From Botryotinia globosa (lineage: Eukaryota > Ascomycota > Leotiomycetes > Helotiales > Sclerotiniaceae): 64,000 bases of DNA. Positions within the stretch are counted from its first letter, which is position 1; the number at the start of each line of letters is the position of its first letter. The position numbers and the translations under genes are program-made. Location of the stretch: the NCBI GenBank assembly GCA_014898425.1, contig RCSZ01000018.1, positions 620,001 through 684,000 on the forward strand, written 5' to 3'. This document shows, piece after piece, positions 44,702 to 56,500 of this stretch. The notes below the pieces were generated by a model. It made no database searches, was not told where the DNA came from, and saw nothing but the letters and a program-made list of their open reading frames with translations.

Positions 44702-46030
44702 ATGATCACAAAGATGATTATCAATGGCAGATTCGCCGATAGTACCCTCCCACCAGGAACTACCTCGTTGAATACAATCTTCATCTCTCCACCATTTTCA
44801 CCTATCTATGCGACTCAACCAGCCCAACCACCCTACTATCCCGCATCCACACTACCCACTCCATTCCGCAGAATCCACACCCGATCTTTTTTCCCAAACC
44901 AAACTTTGAGCACAATCACCGCACCCCAAGAGACTCTAGACACAACAACCAGAATTACGCTCTACATCCTATTTTTCCTCATATCAAGCTGCGCGCTCTT
45001 CTCGCTCTGCTACTTCCTCAACCACATTTGCGAACTGCACATAAGGAAGCTTCAACAGCGATATAACTACGAAGCATACGGCGAATACGAAGGCTTGATA
45101 ACGCGAAGAATTCTCTTTCGTTATCGCACGTTTGACGCGAATTCTCCGTATGATGCGGAGGGAAATGGTCGTCTGGTTCCGTCGGCTAGGAGTACCGAGA
45201 ATTGGGAGTGTACTCATCCGGTCAATGATACCAGGGTGACCAAAGCTATCAATGCTTTCAATACTACTAAAGCTAGCAGTGCGATCAATAGGATCAAGGC
45301 TGCAAAAGTTACCGAAGCTACCAAGGCTGTGAAAGCTGCCAAAGCTGGTAAAGCTATCCAAACTGCCAAAACGACCGATGGTCATCCCAGCGAGCCCGGA
45401 TGGGAAAGCGCACACTCCTCCCCCCTAACCACGCCCAACCGTCGCGGAATAGTATGGGCTGACCTCCCACGACCCAATCGTCGCCCACCAACCACCAAAC
45501 AACCAGCAGCAAGCGGCATAAAGTTCGCCGCATCTCCCCCTCGACCCCTCCGCCCATCCACATCCACATCCAAACAAGCAGGCCCAGCCGGCGGTATAAA
45601 ATTCGCCGCATCCCCCCCTCGACCCCGTCGCGCCAACCAGGCCAGGCATGCAAACCCGCCCAAAAGACTCCGCAGCCCGCCTCTCCCGCCCGATTTCCTA
45701 ACCGTCTCCAACGCAACCACTGCACCGATGGGAGTACCAGGGCAGGAGGGCTCCTCGTGGACAGTGGGGATACCGTGGGTAACGACGACAGATCGGGCGC
45801 ATATTGGGGATGAGGGGAAGAAGGATAGGGAGAGGGATACGGAGGATGAGGAGTGGGGAGAGATTGATAGGATTATTGGGAATGGGCGGGATCGATATGC
45901 AGATGATAAGAAGGTTTTGGATGAGGCGAGGAGGAGGGATATGGAGAGGGAAAGAGAGAATGGATTTGCCCAATCGCGAGAGGAACGGAGTAGATTTTCG
46001 ACTGGTTCGGAAAGCTTTTGGGCTTCTTAG
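44702..46030 (+). CDS. Orphan single-span membrane protein with repeats and charged tail
   Basis: 442 aa, no intron. The head (1-84) is Pro/Thr/Ser-rich; one span lies at about 85-108 (ITLYILFFLISSCALFSLCY). After it come a Lys/Ala/Thr-rich stretch of short repeats (KAVKAAKAGKAIQTAK), two copies of a GIKFAASPPRP unit in a basic Pro-rich region, and an acidic/basic end (KKDRERDTEDEEWGEID). GC-rich compared with neighbours in its middle. The minus strand is also open over parts of it, but with repetitive Gly/Trp-rich content that I take as shadow. No family recognised. Start is the first ATG; a second in-frame Met is at codon 5. Confidence 0.65.
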   Translation: MITKMIINGRFADSTLPPGTTSLNTIFISPPFSPIYATQPAQPPYYPASTLPTPFRRIHTRSFFPNQTLSTITAPQETLDTTTRITLYILFFLISSCALFSLCYFLNHICELHIRKLQQRYNYEAYGEYEGLITRRILFRYRTFDANSPYDAEGNGRLVPSARSTENWECTHPVNDTRVTKAINAFNTTKASSAINRIKAAKVTEATKAVKAAKAGKAIQTAKTTDGHPSEPGWESAHSSPLTTPNRRGIVWADLPRPNRRPPTTKQPAASGIKFAASPPRPLRPSTSTSKQAGPAGGIKFAASPPRPRRANQARHANPPKRLRSPPLPPDFLTVSNATTAPMGVPGQEGSSWTVGIPWVTTTDRAHIGDEGKKDRERDTEDEEWGEIDRIIGNGRDRYADDKKVLDEARRRDMERERENGFAQSREERSRFSTGSESFWAS

Positions 46031-46809
46031 TGGATTGAACAGAAGGTTGGAGTTACTGAATGGAGGATTTAATGGAAAAAAGCACCATGGAGATATAGAC
46101 AATAGGATCAAAAGTTGGCGTTCATATTTGTTTTGGATGGGAGAAGAAATATGGCAATATGGATAAAAGAAAAAAGGCTGCGATCGCAAAAGTTTGAAAA
46201 ATTTGATGATATGGAAAATAAATAGATACATCAAAAGATTATTAGACATAGATTGTAATAATAATCAATTTCCCGACATTTGAACTTTGCAAGTCCTCGC
46301 GCAATGGAGTGTGTTGTGTCTGATGAATTCTGTGTACTCTTCCTCTTGGCGAAATCATATTTATCTCCTGATTTATCGAAAGATACAAACTATCGCATAT
46401 TTTCGAAAGGCAGAGCCTCATAATCTGCAGGGGCGCGATGCACCCCCTCATTATGCAATTTGCTTCGCCGCAGGCAATATTTTTATTGTATCTCCCTTCT
46501 CTGGAGCGAGAAAGAAAAGGAAAGAAAAACTCAGAGATAAAAGACCAAGCACAGTTCATCGCAAACAAATAATAAATATGAAAGGAATGGTATACTGTTA
46601 CTCGACTACTATCCCTCATTCCGAAAAGCCCGTGCAAAGTCCCCTCCGCGGCCAAATACCCAATTACTCCGTATGCACCACTTTCATTATTCATAAGATA
46701 TATACACATTAAAACTCCGAAACGCCTGGGATGTATGATATAACATCCGGATATATTCCTCATTGGCATTATAGACAAAGGGAAAGTTTGTGGACCAAAA
46801 CGCCACGGA
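46031..46809. other. Convergent 3' region
   Basis: About 780 bp between the gene at 44702 (plus) and the gene at 46810 (minus). Open frames on both strands overlap and show no protein-like pattern. Confidence 0.4.
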
Positions 46810-47981
46810 TTATTCCTTCTTCGCTTTTCTGAAAAAATTCGCGAAACTCTTCTTGGGTCTCAATTGAGACGTAGGGGCAGCATCTTCACATGTACTGCCA
46901 ATCTCAACCATACCTGGAATTGCTGATGGTGCCCATGGTAATGGTTTAGATCTAAGAGTGGCATCCGACAAGGAGATTTTGGTCATTCGACTACTAGAAC
47001 GTGTTTTTTTTGGAGTGCTCACGTCGTTCTTTTTTAATGTATCACGACGACGGGTTTGGTCTTTTGATGAAGGAAACTTTTTGCTCTCTGGAATTGGAGG
47101 AGGTCGCCGCGAGGGAATAAATCCACTGGGACCAAATCTGTTTGGCGTAAGTTCACCTTGATGTGAAACTAGTGATTCTGATGGGAATGAATATTTCCGT
47201 CGAGGCAATGGTGTGGGTGTGTCATTAATAGGAGGTGGTAGATACTTAGCCTCCACATGATCCATCATAGTGTTGAAAGCGGATAAAGGTGTTGTGCTAT
47301 ATGCAGTATTGCGCTTGCGTAAGTCTTGTGAGGTTCTCTGAGCCGGTGCAGTCTTTGGTCTATGTTGTTCCATACAATAGTTGACTTTTCTTCGGAGATC
47401 GATATTTTGCTCCTCCAATAACTTTGCTGCACTTTCGGCCGCAATAGCCCGCTCAAGAAGACGCTTGTTCTCTGCCTCGAAGTCATTGATAGCATCAATG
47501 GCAGTAGCTGCATGTAACTAAGGGTACGAATGAGTATTGATAATAAAATAGTATTTAATAGACAGCTTACGGAACGTGTAGGACTGAGTGGAGACTTTGG
47601 ATCCATGTTGATTTTTTGGGGTTTAACTGCCCCAGGAGAAGTATCTTCCAATTCAGCAATAAATGATGATGTGGCGGAGTTTGGGGAAGCATTTGTAGCT
47701 GCCGAAGATAATTCAAAAACGGAATCGACTGCAGATATAGGTGTCATTCTATCAGGAGAAAATTGTTTTGAGTGTTGTCGACCTGGTGTATAGTTCCATG
47801 CACCTTGTGGGGTAACGAGTAAACTCAAGGTGGGAGTTGGGCCATTTGCATTTCGACGACGAGGAGTAGTAGATGGTCGAAGGTTATCTTGAGAAATTGC
47901 ATTCTTAATCATTGTTCGTTTTGAGTTAGACGTTTGTTGGGGCCTCTCCCTTGGCTGCATTTGAGAGACAACATGAGGCAT
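46810..47981 (-). CDS. Unrecognised basic protein with a short coiled coil
   Basis: Exons 47981-47571 and 47517-46810, joined in phase 0 across a 53-bp intron (GTAAGC..CCTTAG), give 372 aa. Residues 1-137 are Ser/Thr/Pro/Arg-rich and likely disordered, with RPSTTPRRRNANGPTP. The exon junction leads into a coiled-coil helix (ATAIDAINDFEAENKRLLER; AAESAAKLLEEQNIDLRRKV). The rest is again basic and Pro/Ser-rich with RRPPPIPESKKFPSS, ending in a small conserved-looking block KKSFANFFRKAKKE. The composition suits a nuclear or cytoskeletal linker, but no family is recognised. Start is the first ATG of the open frame. Confidence 0.75.
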
Positions 47982-49423
47982 GATTCCACGCCTTTCTTAG
48001 GGGCATTCACAGTAACTGAGAAAAAGTGCTGTCCCAAGGAAGTGGTAGACCTTGATGCCAAAGGCTTAGAAAGAGCTTGACAACAGAAATTCTTGTACAA
48101 GTAATTCATCCGAGAAACCCGAGGAAATATACGATCAGGTAATTTCCAAAGAAATGATTCCCATGCGACGTGAAATTTAAACGACAGTTGAGTTTTCACT
48201 TTGAAAACTGGCCTCGAAAATATTGAATTGTAATCAAGGCAGGCTTAGATCCAAGGGTTGAGGCTGGGCCATGGTCAAAGAGATATATAAATATTGTAGG
48301 ATTGGACCCCATCTCACACTTTAATTTTCGACTCGAGCTGGAAGCCTCGATCAATCATTTGAAGTGTGCGAGTATGCGGCAACGACGCTGCGGCCTGGTG
48401 TCTCAATGGCAAGAGTCATTATGAACCACTCGATTTAACACAGTAACCTGAAACAGATAAAAAAAGCGTCGATTTAAATTATGCAGACGAATCATAAAAG
48501 ACATAAAAACTTTCGTAGCCGCCATGGGGGCGGTCGCTTATCTGGTTATCACTACATCCAACCAAACGCGAGAACCAACGCTTACGGCGCGGTGGAAAGA
48601 CTCGGAAGTAAAGCAAGAACAAGTAATACTAGAGGAGAGAAGAGGACGCGATTGGAAGCAGATGATAACAGCGAAGAGATCAAGTAAGAAAATGGGAATA
48701 CGGAGAAAAGATACCTTGTAGTCGATTTTCGAGGGGAGTTTCAGGTCCTGCAATGCACCCCAACTCACATCGTGAGTGTATTCTTCATATGAGTATGGAA
48801 TAACCGAGTATCAATGACGGTTCTTGCATCAATGATGAATGTATCGCGAGTTTCGAAAATAGAACCGGATGGATCAGGAAGCCTTGGGGTTGGATGATGG
48901 CGTCCACATGATCCTATTCGCTGCATATGTATATGTATAACTGTTGGATATTGCATCAACCGGATTTCCTTGAATCATATATCATTGTTGTTGGTGAAGG
49001 AAGAGAAGCAAACAAACATTGTAGAACGCAAGAGAACACAAACAAAGACATCGCATCACAACCCATCGTATCGTATCGTATCGTATCGTATCACGAAGTG
49101 AGTGACGTGAGTCAACAGTACCCGGCACAACTTGATATGAAGAAAACCAAGATGTGGCATCTGGGTAAGTACCTCCCTAGGTGGTCAAGGTGGTGTTCAG
49201 GAGAATTTCCATTTTGAAGGTCTGAAGGATTCATGGTCAGAATATATCAGCTAGTCTGAATTAGGTATCAAGCAGAAAGGTTGAAGTTCAGCTATGGGCG
49301 CGCCCACCAATCGAAGATACGGTAGCCGATAGTTGCTATCGCTGCCTATCTTCATTATCTATCACATAATTTTGTCTCTTGTTTCTTTCTTCAACGATTC
49401 AATCACTCCAACAATTAAATAAT
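47982..49423. other. Divergent promoter region with small overlapping ORFs
   Basis: About 1.4 kb. Two overlapping plus-strand ORFs near 48481-48721 have ordinary but unrecognised sequence and no splice partners. A TCGTA repeat is listed separately. No other structure. Confidence 0.4.
49066..49090. repeat. Pentanucleotide microsatellite (TCGTA)5
   Basis: Five tandem copies of tcgta, upstream of the FHA-domain gene. Confidence 0.9.
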
Positions 49424-50437
49424 ATGGGCTCACCTGAAACCTCGAATCGTCAGAAGAATCATTCTTCACGGCGACATTCTAGGTCCCCCTCGACAGATTC
49501 CGAAGAAGAGAGAAGGCGGAGGAGGCGCAGGAGAGAGCGAGAGGCTGACCGTGGATCAACTCGTTCCGACAGGCATGATGATCGTTCCAGAGGCACGAGA
49601 GATAAATACGAAGATAATGTGAGATATCGCAGAGGGTCGCGTAGTCCAGTTGATTCAGATTCTTCCCGACAAAAAGACAATCGAGATTTACATCGCAGAA
49701 GATCGCGCAGTCCTCGACGAAAGGATGATCGAGATTCACATCGCAGAAGAAGAGATAGATCTCGCGACCAAAGACGAATTAAGGATGGAAATAATAACGA
49801 CAATACCAGGTCGCTGGAACCACCCACGAAGTCGGTAGGATCTCGAAAACAGAACGGTCCGCTACCATCCCAAGCTGCATCGTTTCAGTCGAAAAAAGAT
49901 CCATCCTCAACGGCTCTCGTAACCACCGGAGACGAGCCGGTACCAGAAAAAGAGAAGCCGAATTTGGGACACACGGGAGTCTTAGCAGCAGCTTCCAATA
50001 CAATTACACAGGCAGATGGAAATTCTATTGTTCTAAAATATCACGAACCACCAGAAGCATGCAAGCCGCCATCTAAAGACGACTGGAAACTTTTTGTGTT
50101 TAAAGGCGCCGACATTATTGAAACAATAGATTTGAGTGCGAAGAGTTGCTGGCTTGTTGGACGAGAACGTGCTGTGGTGGATTTAGTCGCGGAACATCCA
50201 AGTATCAGCAAACAACATGCCGTCATACAGTTCAAAGCCACCGAGAAGATGAACGAATTTGGAGATAAGATTCGCAAAGTCAAGCCATATTTGATCGATC
50301 TTGAATCTGCGAATGGTACGATGATGAACAAAGATTCGATCGATGCGAGTCGATATGTTGAGTTAATGGATAAGGACATGATACAGTTTGGTCACAGTAC
50401 AAGAGAGTACGTCCTAATGTTGGCACCGAGAACTTAA
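49424..50437 (+). CDS. FHA-domain splicing factor, SNIP1 / Pml1 (RES complex) type
   Basis: Nuclear protein of 337 aa, single exon. The first about 120 residues are an Arg/Ser-type region (RRRRRRRREREADRG; SRSPRRKDDRDSHRRRRDRS), the usual RS-like head of SNIP1. The C-terminal half is an FHA phosphothreonine-binding domain: WKLFVFKGADIIETIDL, WLVGRERAVVDLVAEHPS, SISKQHAVIQF, YLIDLESANGTMMN. Yeast Pml1 and human SNIP1 are parts of the pre-mRNA retention and splicing (RES) complex with Snu17 and Bud13; the same role is inferred here. The upstream in-frame codons before ATG 49424 look like leader, so this first ATG is used. Confidence 0.94.
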   Translation: MGSPETSNRQKNHSSRRHSRSPSTDSEEERRRRRRRREREADRGSTRSDRHDDRSRGTRDKYEDNVRYRRGSRSPVDSDSSRQKDNRDLHRRRSRSPRRKDDRDSHRRRRDRSRDQRRIKDGNNNDNTRSLEPPTKSVGSRKQNGPLPSQAASFQSKKDPSSTALVTTGDEPVPEKEKPNLGHTGVLAAASNTITQADGNSIVLKYHEPPEACKPPSKDDWKLFVFKGADIIETIDLSAKSCWLVGRERAVVDLVAEHPSISKQHAVIQFKATEKMNEFGDKIRKVKPYLIDLESANGTMMNKDSIDASRYVELMDKDMIQFGHSTREYVLMLAPRT

Positions 50438-51983
50438 TCAAAAGGAAATTTTGGAAAAGGGTGGTTGTCATCTATGGTAACATACTTTCGGAAGTTCCTT
50501 TAATACTTATCATGCTATACGATTTGTACGATATCAGAGAAGCAGAAGTCAGCTGCAACTCGTCAGCAGATTTTCAAACCGTGCGGAGGTATGAAGATCT
50601 TTGAAGGGCAAAGAATATGCATGTGTCCAAAAGTTAAATCTTTACAATCCTCACTAATTCTCAATGTCTCACTTGACTTTGGCGCCAGTACAACCTATCA
50701 AGGTCACCGCGGTAATTTCGCCGAGAAAAGCAGATAGAGTTTAAAAGCTTGAATGGTTTAGGGCAGTTAGGTAGAAAGAAAGAGTGCCGGTGCTAAAAGA
50801 GATCCTTGGTGACAAATCAAGCGTATTGAAATTTTGAGCCTCGTATGTAATTTATAATTGTCACTTGTCACTTGTCACTTGTGAACAACCTTGGAAATGC
50901 ATAACTACCTAGTAGGTAATTCATGTGAAGACTGTAGGGCAGATTTAGATGACGGAGCTCCAGACTGCTGTGTGCCTTGATTACCTAGGTAGGTCACATT
51001 CCTCCCGGTAGAACTTTATCAGCCCCTTTCACGTGATTTATCTCCTTTACGAAGGGACTGGCTCTACCCGACCTACCTAGTAATATATATTGGATCTCTC
51101 GAGATCTTCAAAGCATGCGCCTCGATGATGATGTTTGGGGCTCACAATGTCGTGGTAGGAGGATTCGTCGTGTCATGGAAGCCAGGTAGATATACCAGGT
51201 AGATATGCCAGGTAGCCATGCGAGAAATTCCACAAAATACTCTCTTATGTTACAAGCTCACTCAGCTTACCCAGGTCCCTATCTAGTCCCTCTATCGAAA
51301 TCTAGATACTAAATACTCAATACTTACTGAAGACTGAATACTGAATACCGAATACTGAATGACATGATTATAAATTGAATATGAAATTCGAAACATTTGT
51401 CGTTGTTCTAATAACGGGGTAATTACGTGGAATATGAGCATCTATGAAAATACGACATCTACCCGCTACTAATCTAGGATCCGGAGATATCTAGCTACCT
51501 AGCTAACTCGTAGAACCACAACCACATATCGAGTATTGGGGCGTACCTACCCGCCTCGTCCTCGTCTTGAAGCGCAGCATCATAAACGCGCATATATCGG
51601 ACGAATTGTATGACTGACGTTTTGATCATCCTAATGAGCCATGCAAGCCCTGCAAGCCATACGCAAACGCGTCCCGGCGATGAGTCGAGTGGGAATTATC
51701 TGAAGGAAAAGAAAGACTTTCTTCCTCTGCATTCACATGATCAAGATTGCATCAACTGTTCTATCCAGTGCTAAATTGACGTCAGAATGGTTTTTAATAT
51801 TTGACGGCGTCTTTACTCGTCGTGCTGTGAGTGCTAGGAATATGTATAAATGCTTCGGATGACTTGTGTCATTGATAGGGTTGATGGCATCTCTACCTAG
51901 TAAGTGATTTTCTATATTGTATTTGAGTTCTATTGTAGGGAGGGCATATGTATAATAAATCTATTTAAAATTGAATGGTTATA
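50438..51983. other. Intergenic DNA with recurring CTAGGTAG-type words
   Basis: About 1.5 kb without genes. Words such as cctaggtaggt or their reverse complement recur near 50903, 50983, 51069 and 51498, and a 13-bp caggtagatat(a/g)c unit occurs nearly three times at 51183-51220. Another group of gaatact/gaatacc heptamers lies near 51330-51360. No ORF or RNA gene. Confidence 0.55.
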
Positions 51984-52296
51984 TGTATTTTTATATTTTA
52001 TATTTTTATATTTTTATATTTTTATATTTTTATATTTTTATATTTTTATATTTTATATTTTTATATTTTATATTTTATATTTTTATATTTTTATATTTTT
52101 ATATTTTTATATTTTTATATTTTTATATTTTATATTTTTATATTTTTATATTTTTATATTTTTATATTTTTATATTTTTATATTTTTATATTTTATATTT
52201 TTATATTTTTATATTTTTATATTTTTATATTTTTATATTTTTATATTTTATATTTTATATTTTTATATTTTTATATTTTTATATTTTTATATTTAA
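51984..52296. repeat. TATTTTTA minisatellite
   Basis: About 310 bp of nearly pure tatttttatattttta units with occasional shorter copies. All three plus frames are open (Tyr/Ile/Phe/Leu only); these are not genes. Confidence 0.95.
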
Positions 52297-52592
52297 AAGG
52301 CAACGAGAGTCGGAATATATCATCTCGATTTCTCATCATTCATCATTCCCCTGATACTAATACACATAGGTACTGACAATGATGCTGCTGACGCTGACGC
52401 TGACACCGATATGCTTGCTAATGCGGATGCAATTACGGCGCCATCCCGCAGGCAAAGAATCACCCTCTAGCATGGGATGTACACAGTACCTACCCGTACC
52501 CGTAATAAACCCTACAAGCGTCGTTAATCCCATCCACCACCACATTCGCCATTTTTAGAGTTAAAGTTGTGAGACGACGAGGATGGCTCGGT

Positions 52593-52653
52593 GAAGGGTT
52601 TGAGAATGGGGTTAATAGGGCGAAGGGTTTGAGAATGGGGTTAATAGGGCGAA
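52593..52653. repeat. 29-bp direct duplication
   Basis: Two exact copies of gaagggtttgagaatggggttaatagggc (first at 52593, second at 52622), then a third partial start. Confidence 0.9.
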
Positions 52654-52686
52654 ATGATTGGGGAAGGGCGGTTCGTAGGTGGAAAT

Positions 52687-52828
52687 ATAATATACAAAGT
52701 ATACCTCTATATATAATATATACCTATATATATAATATATACCTATATATATAATATATACCTATATATATAATATATACCTATATATATAATATATACC
52801 TATATATACCTATATATATAATATATAT
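52687..52828. repeat. AT-rich 20-bp tandem repeat
   Basis: About six copies of a unit like atatataatatatacctat, partly palindromic. Capable of forming cruciforms; no coding content. Confidence 0.9.
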
Positions 52829-53534
52829 ACTAGGGTATATGTGGAGTAAATGTTCCTCACTTGTTTTAGTAAAATGGCTAAGCCTTTCAAGATTCTCTTA
52901 ATAATAACTCTATTAACCCTTTTAAACCCCTTTCCACCTTATGATGATACCTCAAATCGATTTCATAGCCGCCGCTAGCCTTATTGATGAATCTGATGTG
53001 TTAATCTGTAAATTACTCTCCCTCCCTGGTCTTTCTAGTCCTTCATCCCCATGTCACCAGCTGACTTCAATATTCCTCCAAAATGTTTTCACTTCCATCC
53101 CACCATCATCCAACTTCTTGCCCTCTTTCAAATCGCTCACCACGAATTAACTATCCATCTATTACGATATTGCTTCACATTGCTTCAATCATGTCTTGAA
53201 CTCTATAAATATTGTTCTTGTGGCGTCGTATATACTTTTCGGCCCCCGTGTGACTGACACCCCAACCTCCATTAGCGCGTGCCACAATCTTCACGGGTAC
53301 ATTTTATATTCAGATACACCGAGATCTTATATGCCCTGGGTACGTCAATCGAGTCAGGCAGACGTCTTCGATACTTTGCGTCCGCAGGCTTACTTTTCCC
53401 AGTCTTCATGACACTTTATTTAGTGTTGTGATTCCATCCTTCATTCGTCTATATAAGTCTTCGCTCTTTCATGCTTATATATGCAACCATACGATTGAAC
53501 TCGAGCTTCACCGGGGGCCAACGAAGATCTCGAC
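52829..53534. other. Promoter region of the lipase/NB-ARC gene
   Basis: About 700 bp, pyrimidine-rich near 53000-53200. Overlapping plus-strand ORFs have low-complexity Ser/Pro-rich translations and are not called. Confidence 0.4.
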
Positions 53535-56500
53535 ATGGTAAGTGAACATTCCTTTCCCCAGATTCCAACGCTCTTCCCGTCAGTAAGGTTCCAGCAGGGA
53601 TCTCAGAATTCTTCGGCTGATTTGGTGCTTTGGCAGGATGGATCCGCTATAAACCCCAATGAAATCAATCGCTTCGAAGTCACAGAAGTCTATGCACATC
53701 CCCAAGCTGAAGTAGACATCGTCCTGGTTCATGGATTGAACGGTCACCCACAGCATACGTGGACGGCTAAGAATGGTATATTCTGGCCCACGGCTCTTCT
53801 CCCAGTGACCTTCAGCTCCAAAGATCCAAACAAATCGGCAAAGGTTCGAATACTCGTCTATGGATACAATGCGGATGTGGTAGCTTTTGCAGAGAAATCG
53901 GCCTCGCACGACAGGATCCACGAACATGCACAAAGTTTGGTTTTTAGTTTGGCGCTAGAGAGGAAGAGTGAAGAGGCCGAAGAAAACCCAATCATTTGGG
54001 TTGCCCATAGTTTGGGTGGTATCTTGGTAAAACGAGTAAGTAGCACCATCCACCGGTTGCCCCCACAATTGTATTGATACTAACGCATCTCCCAGGCCCT
54101 AGAAATTTCCCACGATTATCAAGGAAAGAGCAATGACGAGATTCGTTCCATCGCAGTCTCGACCTTCGGTATCATATTCCTCGGTACTCCTCATACGGGT
54201 GCTGACCCGGCGAAATGGGGATTGATTTTCCAAGGGATGGTATCGGCTTTAATGCCGAAGAAAGCTATCGACTCGGAATCGATTCTGATCAAAACGTTGA
54301 CGACAAATAACGAAACGCTTGCCAATATCAATCTTCATTTTCTCGACATTTATCAACGCTTCAAGATTTGTATGGCACATGAAAGTTTGAAGACGGATTT
54401 TAAAGGAACAAAAGCTTTTATCGTTGATCAAACTTCCGCCAGCCCTCTCCTTCCAGATGTTTCCTACTTTGGTATTGAGGCTACACACAGCGGCATGTGC
54501 AAATATGAAAGCAAAAGAGCACCAGGTTACATGAATGTCTCTACCAAGATTAAGACATGGGCTTTGGAAGCTTCCCCGGTAATTCGTGCTCGATGGAGAC
54601 ATGAGATCAAGAAACGAGCCGAGGAAACAGAAGCGCAAATCAGAGAGCTTAGAGGCCAATTCGAAGATGTACGCCCTCTATGATCTTGGCCCAGGAAATT
54701 CACTAACAAAGTCGTAGCCAACTTTAGCACCTGGAACTCCAAAACAACCACAGGGTATGTACCATGATAGCTCGTCGAGTCATCATCAACCTGTGTTGAC
54801 TGAGTCTCCACGAGCAAGACCTATTTTTGATTATGAGGTGTCGGAAGTTGAGGAGGAAGATTTTGAGATGGCGGATCGTTGTAGTTGATCGCCAAGGTTC
54901 TCTTTCATCTGTACCTCGGGCGTTGAGATTGAAATTTTCTTTTAATATTTTCTTTGGTCATGGGAGCTTTGCGTTGTGCTTTTTTATATTGTTGGCGGGA
55001 AGCTGATTTGTTTGGTTCCGTAGATTTATCGAATTCAGTACAAACTATTGCAAGTTTTGAGCCCGATATGACAGACGATAGTGCAGAATATTTTATCAAA
55101 CCACCCGGATTTCGTCCCAATTCCATATTTGTTGGTCGACGAGAAGAGTTGGCTGAAATGCATAGAATGCTTTTTGATGAACAGCGAAGATCTCAAGGTT
55201 CATGTGCTGTTTTGATTCAAAGTATGCCTGGTGGTGGCAAGACTCATTTGGCTCGACAGTATGCATTTGAATACCGACACGAATTTCCCGGTGGCGTTTT
55301 CTGGATTCGAGCGAAAAGTAGGCAGGAAATCACAGCAGGCTTTTGGCAAATTGCGAAAAAAGCCGCTCTGAAACCTTCAATGGTTAATGAAGATCCAAAA
55401 GTTCTCGACAATCCGGATCAATTTATTAAATTGGTCAAGAAGTGGTTGAATCATCGACATCACTGGCTTTTAATCCTGGACGGTATGCACTTTGATGATA
55501 GCTTACGAAGATTCATTCCCGATAGTATCAACACTAGTATTATCTATACATCAACGGAGAAGTCTGTCAGTGGTGATCATCATTTTATGAACCCACAGGT
55601 TTTGAAATTACCAGCACTTTCCGCAAGAGAAGCTCAACATCTTTTGTTACGAGAACTGGACAAGAAGGAGCCGTATGTTCAGGATGACCTCAGACACTCT
55701 ATGGAATTGGTTCAAGCAATGCAATTCTTACCCGTAGTTATTCACGTCGTCGCTCAACGATTGAAAGCCACAGATGAACCACTTGCAAGATATGCTAGAT
55801 CTTATGCATCGGCACCGAAGGGTTTAAGGGAACTTCAGGCTTTCACATCGGTGGTTGAACAATTGGAAAAGTTGGGTGCTTATGAAACTCTCAATCTGAT
55901 ACATATCTTGTGCTTCTTCAGTCAACATCTTCCGGTTGAGATGATTGCACTAGGTAAGTGCATCATACGCATAATATTCTCTCATGAATACATACATACT
56001 AATAACACTATCAAGGTTTGGATGCACTTGATGTTCCTATTAGAGCCAGCGAGCCTATTACCGGTAGATCATTAAATAATACCTTTAAAGTATTGAACAA
56101 ATTCGCCCTAATTGACCGGAACGAACACGAAGCCTCACTCAGCTCTTCCCAAACTTCAAAAGGTAGCAGAGATTTGTTGTCAGATGATATCGATGTTATC
56201 AGGCTACATAGTGTCGTCCAAGGATTCTTTGTGGATACTTTACATGCGAAAAAAGAATTGCCAATGTGGCTTGATCGAGCCATTTCAGTTTTCTGTTACT
56301 CATTCGAACAAGCAAATGATCGCATCACACAAAAAACACGCACTGGCCTCGTGGAAGACTATCGACTTTACGAAATCCATGGCATGAGGCTTCAAAGTCA
56401 TCTCGAGAGACACAAAAAGGAATACATCAAGCATCACAAGAAGGAGACTTTAGATCCGGATGCGACTTGTATCATGTTAGATGATGTATTAACTGCAATT

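Noticed and set aside
45354..45725. Gly/Trp-rich minus-strand ORFs opposite the 44702 gene
   Set aside because: GC-rich shadow of the basic Pro-rich region of the plus-strand gene.
46242..46778. Overlapping ORFs on both strands after the 44702 gene
   Set aside because: No protein-like composition, no domains; likely untranslated 3' sequence.
48481..48721. Two overlapping plus ORFs of 65-68 codons
   Set aside because: Mutually overlapping frames, no splice partners or recognisable content; not better than chance.
51904..52376. Three overlapping ORFs of about 130 codons
   Set aside because: Translation of a TATTTTTA minisatellite; composition only Tyr, Ile, Phe, Leu.
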